In this document: positions 1 to 6,889 of the stretch, piece by piece
Position numbering within the stretch: position 1 is the stretch's first letter
How the letters are laid out: every line of letters begins with the position of its first letter
From: Sphingomonadales bacterium
GTDB taxonomy: Bacteria; Pseudomonadota; Alphaproteobacteria; Sphingomonadales; Sphingomonadaceae
Reading direction: 5' to 3'
NCBI GenBank assembly: GCA_018971065.1
Contig: JAGWVC010000021.1
Coordinates: 1-44,681 of the forward strand
Length of the DNA stretch: 44,681 bases
Program-made: the position numbers and the translations under genes
The notes under the pieces: model-generated
The model's database searches: none
What the model saw: only the letters and a program-made list of their open reading frames with translations
Told to the model about the DNA's origin: nothing

Positions 1-447
1 CGGTTCGGGCTGGGCTTCAACCCGCTCAGCCCCGATCTCGATGCCGTCTATGTCGAGGAATGCCGCAAGCTGGGCACGGCGCCGGGGCCGATCTTCGGCC
101 GCTCGATCGGCACCCACTGCACCGAGAATGTCGAGCAGGCCTGGGCCGACATCGGCGAATACATCCTGTGGATGGCCAAGTCCTATGCCGCGATCAGCGC
201 CGATCCCGACGAGTCGAATTCCCCGCTGCACGGCCTCGACACCATCGAGAAAGTCCGCGCTTCGGGGATGATCCAGGTGCTCACCCCCGACCAGTGCGTG
301 GAACTGGCCCGGACCCGTCACCTGTCGCTGATGCCGCTGATCTCGGGCCTGCCGCCCGAAATCGGCTGGAAAAGCCTGGAACTGTTCGCCGACAAGGCGC
401 TGCCCCGCATTCAGGAAATGAACCGTGCCGATCGGCCGCGTTCATGA
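1..447 (+). CDS. LLM-class flavin-dependent oxidoreductase, C-terminal part (5' end outside window)
   Basis: The reading frame is open from base 1 and ends at TGA 445-447, giving the last 148 residues. The segment resembles the C-terminus of bacterial luciferase-like (LLM) monooxygenases. It has a GRSIGTHCTENVEQAWADIG stretch, as in the family's 'pre-terminal' helix where proteins describe a per-record Trp-Ala pair. It ends with a hydrophobic GLPPEIGWKSLELFADKALP helix that closes the TIM barrel. Members use reduced FMN or F420 to oxidise small organic substrates; the substrate cannot be told from this fragment. The flavin-binding N-terminal half is outside the window. No terminator is obvious in the 124 bases before the next gene. 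The family call is by pattern recognition and moderately secure. Confidence 0.6.
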   Translation, partial: RFGLGFNPLSPDLDAVYVEECRKLGTAPGPIFGRSIGTHCTENVEQAWADIGEYILWMAKSYAAISADPDESNSPLHGLDTIEKVRASGMIQVLTPDQCVELARTRHLSLMPLISGLPPEIGWKSLELFADKALPRIQEMNRADRPRS

Positions 448-571
448 TCACCTTATGAAACCTTAACGAAAGCTGCCAACCTTGCTCGCAGGCCGTTCAG
501 GAACGGAGGCGCAAACATGAACTCAAGACGGCGAATCGGGAGAAACCTCCGAACCGCCCAGGAGACAGCTC

Positions 572-955
572 ATGTTCACGCAGTTCAAGAAGACCGCCCT
601 GAAGACCATTGGTGCCACTGCCCTCGCCGCCACCGCGCTGGCCAGCGCCACCCCGGCAATGGCCGATCCCTATCACCGCCACGGCGGCGGCGACGTTGCC
701 GGCCCCGCCATCGCCGCCGGCATCTTCGGCCTGGCGATCGGCGCGATCATCGCGTCCAGCTCGCACCACGACCGGGATCGCGACTATCGCGAAGGCTACA
801 ACGGTTACAACGGGTACCAGAACTACAACGCCTACAACGGCGGCTACTACCAGAACGGCGCCCCGCGCGCGTACTACAACGATCGCGACGGCTACCGCTA
901 CGACCATGACGGGCGGCCCTACGGCTACGATCGCAACGAACGTCGCGGCTGGTAA
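572..955 (+). CDS. Small secreted Tyr/Asn/Gly-rich protein with signal peptide
   Basis: A 127-residue protein. Residues 1-31 form a Sec signal peptide: a basic start (FKKTALK), an Ala-rich core, and a likely AMA|DP cleavage site. A Gly/Ala hydrophobic stretch (about 46-62, like a glycine-zipper membrane hairpin) follows. The tail is very rich in Tyr, Asn, Gly, Asp and Arg, with YNGY-type repeats. An AGGAG ribosome site lies just before the ATG at 572. The protein is a paralogue of the next gene at 1134: both share HGGGD followed by a Gly/Ala segment ending in AxxIAS. Probably periplasmic or envelope-associated; no function is known to me. A strong terminator follows at 981. Confidence 0.75.
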   Translation: MFTQFKKTALKTIGATALAATALASATPAMADPYHRHGGGDVAGPAIAAGIFGLAIGAIIASSSHHDRDRDYREGYNGYNGYQNYNAYNGGYYQNGAPRAYYNDRDGYRYDHDGRPYGYDRNERRGW

Positions 956-980
956 CCTCCCACCGATCGCCAGTCGCGCG

Positions 981-1015
981 GCGCCCCCTTCCCAGCCGGA
1001 AGGGGGCGCTCTTGC
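981..1015 (+). terminator. Intrinsic terminator after the 572-955 gene
   Basis: A perfect 12-bp stem (981-992 with 998-1009), a 5-base loop and a short T-containing tail. It lies 25 bases after the stop codon of the upstream gene and separates it from its paralogue. Confidence 0.7.
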
Positions 1016-1133
1016 ATTCCAGGCGCCCGTTCAGCCCGCGCCGGCCACGTCCTGTCGGATCGCCGGGACCATTCAGGCCCGCGTAATCATCCTTCTTGCA
1101 GACCCGAACCAACAGCAAACAAGGAGAACAGAC

Positions 1134-1529
1134 ATGTTGTCCCTCACCCGCAACAAACCGATCGGCAAGGCGGTCATCGCCGCCACGCTGGCCGCCACCG
1201 CGATCGGCGGCCTTGCCGCCACGCCTGCCCAGGCGCAGTACTACCACGGTTATCGCCATCACGGCGGCGGCGATGCCGGCGTCGCGGTCGGCGCCGGCCT
1301 GCTTGGCCTGGCCGTGGGCGCGGCGATCGCCTCGTCGGACCGCCCGCACTATTACTACCGCGAGCGCGCCTACGAACCGGCCTATTACCCGGCGTACTAT
1401 GGCTATCCGGGCTATTATGCGCAGCCATACCCGGTCTATCGCCACTATTACCGCGATGACTGGCGCTGGCATCATCGCCCCGCCTATGGTTACGGCTACG
1501 GCTATGGACACGGCTGGCGCCACCGCTGA
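1134..1529 (+). CDS. Small secreted Tyr-rich protein, paralogue of the preceding gene
   Basis: A 131-residue protein with a signal peptide (basic start, Ala-rich core, cleavage near AQAQ|YY, about residue 34). A HGGGD motif follows, then a Gly/Ala hydrophobic stretch with GxxxG-like spacing, and then a tail dominated by Tyr, His, Pro, Arg and Trp (YYPAYYGYPGYY; GYGYGYGHGW). AAGGAGAA at about 1121-1128 is the ribosome site for the ATG at 1134. The frame is open further upstream, but signal peptide and ribosome site fix this start. Its architecture matches the gene at 572, so the pair looks like a tandem duplication with divergent tails. Each gene has its own terminator. Likely envelope-located; role unknown. 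Confidence 0.75.
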   Translation: MLSLTRNKPIGKAVIAATLAATAIGGLAATPAQAQYYHGYRHHGGGDAGVAVGAGLLGLAVGAAIASSDRPHYYYRERAYEPAYYPAYYGYPGYYAQPYPVYRHYYRDDWRWHHRPAYGYGYGYGHGWRHR

Positions 1530-1554
1530 ACAGCCCGGCATCGGCCCGGTCGTG

Positions 1555-1590
1555 AACGGGGACGGATCGCATCCGTCCCCGTTTTCCTTT
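1555..1590 (+). terminator. Intrinsic terminator after the 1134-1529 gene
   Basis: A perfect 13-bp stem (1555-1567 with 1571-1583), a 3-base loop, and TTTTCCTTT running out of the stem. It is a textbook rho-independent terminator 25 bases after the stop. Confidence 0.85.
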
Positions 1591-1632
1591 GCCGACTCGC
1601 CAGAACGCCACCCGGACGCTAAGGGCGCGCAC

Positions 1633-2808
1633 ATGCAATCACCCCCCCCTGCCACCTGCGCCGGTCTGCGCGTTGCCCTGTTCAGCGGCAACTACAACTA
1701 CGTGCGCGACGGCGCGAACCAGGCGCTCAATCGCCTCGTCGGCCACCTGCTGCGTCAGGGCGCGGCCGTGCGCGTCTATTCGCCCACCATCGACCAGCCC
1801 GCGTTTCCGCCCGTCGGCGATCTGGTCAGCGTGCCCTCGTTCGCCATTCCGGGGCGCGGCGAATACCGGATGCCCTACATGCTGTCGCCGCGCGTCCGCC
1901 GCGATCTCGCCGTGTTCGCGCCCAATGTCGTCCACGTCGCCTCTCCCGAGATCATGTCGCATCGTGCCGTCACCTGGGCGCGCCGGCGCGGCCTGCCGAT
2001 CCTGGCTTCCGTCCACACCCGGTTCGATACCTACCCGCGCTATTACAACATGGCCTGGCTGGAGCCGGTGCTCACCGCGCTGCTGCGCCGCTTCTACCGC
2101 CGCTGCGACGCGCTGGTCGCGCCGTCGGAAAGCTTCGCGCAAGTGCTGCGCGACCAGCGGATGAACTACGACATCTCGCTGTGGTCACGCGGGGTGGATC
2201 GCACGATCTTCAACCCCGGTCGGCGCAGCCTCGAATGGCGGCGCGGCCTGGGCATCGGCGATGGCGAGGTGGTGATCGGCTTCCTCGGCCGGCTGGTCAT
2301 GGAAAAGGGGCTGGACGTGTTCGCCGACACGATCGACGAGCTGGCGCTACGGGGGATACCGCACCGCGTCCTGGTCATCGGCGAAGGCCCGGCGCGGGGC
2401 TGGTTCGAAAGCCGACTGCCGCAGGCGGTGTTCGCCGGCGCCTTTTCCGGGCAGGACCTGGGCCAGGCGGTGGCCGGGATGGACGTGCTGTTCAACCCCT
2501 CGGTCACCGAAACCTTCGGCAACGTCACGTTGGAGGCAATGGCCTGCGGCCTGCCGGTCGTGGCGGCGGAGGCCACCGGCAGCGAAAGCCTTGTCACCCA
2601 GGGCGTCTCGGGCCGGCTGGTCCGCCCCGGCGCCATCCACACCTTCGCCGAAGCGCTGCGCGGCTATGTCGAGGACGCCGACCTGCGGGCGCGCCACGGG
2701 GCCGCCGGCGAAGTGCGATCGCACGACTTCTCGTGGGACCGGATCAACCAGGCCGTCGCCGACACCTACCTGCGGCTGATCCGCCAGAAGGCGGCTTCAA
2801 CAATCTGA
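1633..2808 (+). CDS. Glycosyltransferase family 4 (GT-B fold)
   Basis: A 391-residue GT-B glycosyltransferase related to the MgtA/PimB-like enzymes that transfer a sugar from a nucleotide donor to a lipid or glycan acceptor. The N-terminal acceptor domain begins LFSGNYNYVRDGANQAL near residue 20 and has SVHTRFDTYPRYYNM further on. The C-terminal donor domain carries FLGRLVMEKGLDVF and the EX7E signature in VTETFGNVTLEAMACGLPVV. The chosen start is ATG 1633, matching family length; the frame is open upstream but that part is low-quality sequence. There is no transmembrane segment, so it probably acts at the inner face of the membrane. rarA starts 23 bases downstream, so the two may share a transcript. 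Acceptor and sugar are not predictable. Confidence 0.85.
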   Translation: MQSPPPATCAGLRVALFSGNYNYVRDGANQALNRLVGHLLRQGAAVRVYSPTIDQPAFPPVGDLVSVPSFAIPGRGEYRMPYMLSPRVRRDLAVFAPNVVHVASPEIMSHRAVTWARRRGLPILASVHTRFDTYPRYYNMAWLEPVLTALLRRFYRRCDALVAPSESFAQVLRDQRMNYDISLWSRGVDRTIFNPGRRSLEWRRGLGIGDGEVVIGFLGRLVMEKGLDVFADTIDELALRGIPHRVLVIGEGPARGWFESRLPQAVFAGAFSGQDLGQAVAGMDVLFNPSVTETFGNVTLEAMACGLPVVAAEATGSESLVTQGVSGRLVRPGAIHTFAEALRGYVEDADLRARHGAAGEVRSHDFSWDRINQAVADTYLRLIRQKAASTI

Positions 2809-2831
2809 CGACAGGGCCTAGCATCCTTTTG

Positions 2832-4136
2832 ATGGCAGACCTTTTCGCTCCCGATTCCCCGGCCTCGGATGACGATGCCCCGCTGGCCGATCGCCTGCGG
2901 CCCCGCGCGCTTTCCGAAGTGATCGGGCAGGACCATCTGACCGGGCCGCAGGGGGCGATCGGGCGGATGGTGGCGGCGGGGCGACTATCGTCGATGATCC
3001 TGTGGGGGCCGCCCGGCACCGGCAAGACCAGCATTGCCCGCCTGCTGGCCGATGCCACAGCGATGCGTTATGCCCCGATCAGCGCGGTGTTTTCGGGCGT
3101 GGCCGACCTGAAGAAAGCCTTCGCCGAGGCCGAGGTTGCCGCGCAGGCCGGGCGCAAGACGCTGCTGTTCGTGGACGAAATCCACCGGTTCAACCGCGCC
3201 CAGCAGGATGGTTTCCTGCCATTCGTCGAAAAAGGCACGGTCACGCTGGTGGGCGCCACCACCGAAAACCCCAGCTTCGCGCTGAACGCCGCGCTGCTGT
3301 CGCGCGCGCAAGTGCTGATCCTGCACCGGCTGGATGCCGCCGCGCTGGATACCCTGCTGGCGCGGGCGGAGGCGATCGCGGGCATGCCGCTGCCGCTCAC
3401 CCCCGATGCCCGCGCCGCGCTGGTGGCCAGTGCCGATGGCGATGGGCGGTTCCTGCTGAACCAGGCCGAAACACTGTACGCGGCGCAAATCCCCGAACCG
3501 CTTGATCCCGCCGCGCTGGGCGCGTTCCTGCAACGGCGGGTGGCGGTCTATGGCAAGGACCGCGACGGGCATTACAACCTGATCTCGGCGCTGCACAAAT
3601 CCTTGCGCGGGTCCGATCCACAGGCGGCGCTGTACTATCTGGCGCGGATGCTGACCGCCGGCGAGGAGCCGCTGTATGTGCTGCGGCGGCTGGTGCGCTT
3701 TGCCAGCGAGGATATCGGCCTGGCCGACCCGCAGGCGCTGGTGCAATGCCTGGCGGCCAAGGACGCCTATGACTTCCTGGGCAGCCCCGAGGGTGAGTTG
3801 GCGATCGTGCAGGCGTGCCTGTACCTGGCCACCGCCCCCAAATCGAACGCCGCCTATGCCGCGCAGAAGGCGGCGTGGAAATCGGCGAAGGAAACCGGAT
3901 CGCTGAGCCCGCCCGCCAATATCCTGAACGCGCCGACCAAGCTGATGAAGGACATCGGCTATGGCGCGAACTATGCCTATGACCACGACGCCGAGGACGG
4001 CTTTTCCGGCGCCGACTACTGGCCCGAAGGCATGGCCCCGCAGACCTATTACCACCCGGTGCCGCGCGGGTTCGAGCGGCAGGTGATCGAGCGGATCGAG
4101 TGGTGGGAGAAGAAGCGGCGCGAGCGGCGGGGGTAA
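2832..4136 (+). CDS. rarA: Replication-associated recombination ATPase RarA (MgsA)
   Basis: A 434-residue AAA+ ATPase of the RarA/MgsA/WRNIP1 family, which acts at stalled replication forks with single-stranded-DNA-binding protein and RecA. Visible motifs: the N-terminal LADRLRPRALSEVIGQDHL typical of the family, Walker A GPPGTGKT at residues 59-66, Walker B LLFVDEIHRFN near 113-123, and sensor 1 GATTENPSF. The C-terminal tetramerisation region contains YDFLGSPEGELAI, NAYA-like and YWPEGM segments. Start ATG 2832 gives the usual length (about 440). It follows the glycosyltransferase closely and is convergent with the restriction-modification operon. Identification is firm. Confidence 0.95.
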   Translation: MADLFAPDSPASDDDAPLADRLRPRALSEVIGQDHLTGPQGAIGRMVAAGRLSSMILWGPPGTGKTSIARLLADATAMRYAPISAVFSGVADLKKAFAEAEVAAQAGRKTLLFVDEIHRFNRAQQDGFLPFVEKGTVTLVGATTENPSFALNAALLSRAQVLILHRLDAAALDTLLARAEAIAGMPLPLTPDARAALVASADGDGRFLLNQAETLYAAQIPEPLDPAALGAFLQRRVAVYGKDRDGHYNLISALHKSLRGSDPQAALYYLARMLTAGEEPLYVLRRLVRFASEDIGLADPQALVQCLAAKDAYDFLGSPEGELAIVQACLYLATAPKSNAAYAAQKAAWKSAKETGSLSPPANILNAPTKLMKDIGYGANYAYDHDAEDGFSGADYWPEGMAPQTYYHPVPRGFERQVIERIEWWEKKRRERRG

Positions 4137-4161
4137 GGCAAAGTCGGCGCTGCGCTTATGC

Positions 4162-5742
4162 TCATTCCGCCGCGATTGCCTCGAACAACGACCCTTGTTC
4201 GGCCGATCGGTCTGCCACAGGCAGCCAGTCCATAAATTCGCCAAAAGGCACTTTGGCCAGTTCCCTGGGTTCGAGCTTGTGCAATCCGCCGCCATAGACC
4301 CGGCCTTCACCCAAAAGCTGTTCCGGGTTGATGCGGTTGAGGAATTCCCAGGTCCGCCGCAGGAGGCCTGGATCGAACTGCATTGCACGCTCCATCAGTG
4401 GAGTTGGATACATCGCCAGATAGACGTTCGCCACGGTGGCCCGCGAATGATTGAGCAGGAAGCGGAAAGGGCGCCCACTCCTGGTGTCACCGCGCCCCAT
4501 ATATGTGCAGACGATCGGCGCGGGCGGGCGCAACTCCTGCGCATACCAGACGCTGCGATGGCGGCAAAGATAGCGCTCGTGCAGTCCCTTGGCGCGACCT
4601 TCCTGTAAATAGGCCTCCAAAGCGGGCCAGCGCCTTGCAATCTCGTGCTCTGGCATCCCCGGATCGAGCAGGAACAGTCGGCGGTCCAATCGGGGCAGAC
4701 CATCGGCTTCAGCCACGATCTCATCCACCTTGATGTGGCGCGGACTCGGCAGAATTGGTCGAAAGGCTTCGATGGGCAAACTGCGCCGGATGATCTCCTC
4801 TTCTGCCAGAATGAAGAAACCATTGTCACCAGTCGCAATGCCGCGCTTGATCTTGAAGAAGTCGGATAAAGTTGCGCCAGTGTGCCGCACTCGCACCTCC
4901 TGCGCCGGGAAACGGGTCCATTTTGCTTCACGTGCCAATACTTGGACCGCAACGCGGCGCTCGGCGGTCGGCTGAGTCAGCGTGCCGCCGCAGGTAAATC
5001 TCACCTCATGCCCGGCAGGCGGCGGCGCCTTGCGAAACCAGACCACGGCTGAAGAGACGCGCGCATCTGCAAACTGCACGTCGTTCGGATCGAAGCGGTG
5101 AATGTGCAGCAGCGTGACCTGCTCGAGAAGATAGCGCTTGAGCGCCTGGCCGTAGTTCACGTCCATGAACTCGCTGGGGACGAGCCAACCCGCGATTGCG
5201 CCCTCTTCCATCCATGCGTGCGCCAGTGCCATGAAATAGCAATAGAGACCGGAGAGTCCGGTCAGCCGAAAACCGGCCGCCTTCGTTGCAGCCAGTTGCA
5301 ACCGCCCCTTGTCTTCGCTCGTCAGATGATGGTGACGAACATAGGGAGGGTTGCAGATTAGCATGTTGAATCGCGGATCGGGTGCCTGTTTGGTGAAGTC
5401 GGCAAGGTGAAGGTCAAGTTCCGTGCTCTGCCAAAACTGGCGGGCAGGGTCGCCGTAATGAGGGTCGATCTCATAGCCGCGCGCCGCAGCGATTTGGCCG
5501 CCATGATAGATCGTGCGCAAGGCGGAATAAAAGGCGCCGGTTCCGATCGCAGGGTCAAGGAACCGGATGGCCTCGCCATCGGGCAGGAATGAACCGGCAT
5601 AGGCAAGAATTTCGGTGGCCAAAGCGGTGGGCGTGGCAAACTGGCCCAGCCGGTTGCGTTCGGCTTGAGACTTTTCGGCATCGAGCGCAGATTGCAAGGC
5701 GATGCGTTGCGGCTCAAGCAAAGATGGCGCAACGTATTTCAC
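4162..5742 (-). CDS. Type II N6-adenine DNA methyltransferase, partner of the XamI-type nuclease
   Basis: A 526-residue gamma-type N6-adenine methyltransferase. Motif X is GQFATP (33-38), the S-adenosylmethionine motif I is DPAIGTG (63-69), and catalytic motif IV is NPPY (131-134). A long C-terminal half is the expected target-recognition region. It starts with GTG at 5742, overlapping the TGA of the upstream nuclease gene by four bases (GTGA), so translation is probably coupled. In the XamI/SalI family the target is GTCGAC, so methylation of the adenine in that site is the natural prediction (inference from the partner). No frameshift or missing motif was seen. The gene and its partner are clearly less G+C-rich than their neighbours, suggesting transfer. 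The nuclease partner is broken, so this may now act as an orphan methylase. Confidence 0.9.
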   Translation of the reverse strand: MKYVAPSLLEPQRIALQSALDAEKSQAERNRLGQFATPTALATEILAYAGSFLPDGEAIRFLDPAIGTGAFYSALRTIYHGGQIAAARGYEIDPHYGDPARQFWQSTELDLHLADFTKQAPDPRFNMLICNPPYVRHHHLTSEDKGRLQLAATKAAGFRLTGLSGLYCYFMALAHAWMEEGAIAGWLVPSEFMDVNYGQALKRYLLEQVTLLHIHRFDPNDVQFADARVSSAVVWFRKAPPPAGHEVRFTCGGTLTQPTAERRVAVQVLAREAKWTRFPAQEVRVRHTGATLSDFFKIKRGIATGDNGFFILAEEEIIRRSLPIEAFRPILPSPRHIKVDEIVAEADGLPRLDRRLFLLDPGMPEHEIARRWPALEAYLQEGRAKGLHERYLCRHRSVWYAQELRPPAPIVCTYMGRGDTRSGRPFRFLLNHSRATVANVYLAMYPTPLMERAMQFDPGLLRRTWEFLNRINPEQLLGEGRVYGGGLHKLEPRELAKVPFGEFMDWLPVADRSAEQGSLFEAIAAE

Positions 5743-6701
5743 AGGCCGAACAACTCCAGATCATCAATGCGGTGCTCCCACACCCAGTCGATGCCCCCGG
5801 CAGCCTCATAACCCAGATAGCCGCTCTCGAAGTATCCGCACAGGAACAGGTTGAACTCGACGTCTGGGCCATAAGTCGCGCGAAGCTGATTCATTTTCTG
5901 CGCTTCCTCCTTTCGGCGCTTGTTCGTATTGGCAAAATCACCCGCGGACTTTGCCTCGAAAAACACCGGAAGCAGCCCAGTGGCCCGGGTGTGCGGCATG
6001 ATTACCGCATCGATCGGAATATTGATCGAGCCGTTGCCATCCTCCTTCGACACCGGAACATTCATCCGAAAACTGAATGTGCCGGGCACCATCTAATTGA
6101 ATTTGGTCTGAGATCCGTGAACGACGTGCGTGTACCCCCTTGCCTCAAGCCATGCCTTAATCTCGGCGAGCTGGCGCTTTTCCTGCGCGTTGCGAATGAT
6201 GGGATTTGCCACCGCGCCGCACAGCCGGTCGGCGACGATCGTTGCCGCGCGATGGGTTTCAATCTCCGAGGGCTGATCGCCTCGAAACAGCCAAACGAAT
6301 ATATCGGGGTCGATCATGCGCTCGATTATCACGCCGATCTTTTCGAGATCGGCGCGCAAGTTTGCTGCCGGCATTCGTGGGGGCACGCGCTTGGAAATTT
6401 CCATTGCCTTGACGACATTGGGCGAGACGCCCGCCAGGCCGATCAGCCGGTCAACCGCGATCGGCGGGCATGTGGACATGCGCAGCGTCTGCAGGATTTC
6501 TGGGTGCCTGATCAAGGTTTCAGGGCGAATGTCGCGCAGGAAGTCGGTAGCCCTGAGCGCTTCCTCAACCTTGATGGTCACACTCACCCGGGTCTGTCTG
6601 AACGCATCAGGTGCAAAATTCATAAACCAGGCGTTGTACATGTCCACGGACCGAGCAATATCGGCATTCCAGAGGTGGGGCCTGTTGAGATTGACGGGCA
6701 T
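5739..6701 (-). pseudogene. XamI-family type II restriction endonuclease interrupted by an in-frame TAG
   Basis: Translated through one stop, this is a full-length (about 320 residue) XamI-family endonuclease, a family whose type member recognises GTCGAC. The start is ATG 6701 with GGAGG six to seven bases upstream. The first part is 202 residues (MPVNLNRPHLWNADIARSVD to HGSQTKFN). TAG at 6093-6095 stops it, and ATG at 6090-6092 follows immediately in the same frame, opening a 117-residue part ending at TGA 5739. From memory, family members have Glu at the stop position, so a single GAG-to-TAG change explains it. The likely PD-(D/E)XK residues (IPIDAV Asp and FEAKSAG Glu/Lys) lie after the stop. 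No ribosome site precedes the second ATG, though stop-restart reinitiation is conceivable. A sequencing error is the other explanation. Base composition is low: 5881-5940 has 28 G+C in 60. Confidence 0.85.
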
Positions 6702-6889
6702 TGAGCCTCCACATTGCACCAGTTCTTCGCGTTTAATGGCATGTCCGCCTACACAGGAATGGACAACGCATGGAACCGCGCCAGTCATGGCGAATCCATA
6801 CTAGCCAAGTCAACACCCCCGATTTGTTCTCCACTGGCAAGTAGCGCCCTTGCCATTGGCCAACCGGAAATAGTCATGATTGCCAGCGG

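Noticed and set aside
1320..1529. Tandem TAC/GGC repeats as a tandem-repeat or CRISPR-like locus
   Set aside because: They encode the Tyr/Gly tail in frame; no spacers or conserved repeat unit.
6835..6855. 7-bp hairpin (TGGCAAG/CTTGCCA) after the GGDEF-EAL gene as a terminator
   Set aside because: No T-tract on either strand and a short stem; could be chance.
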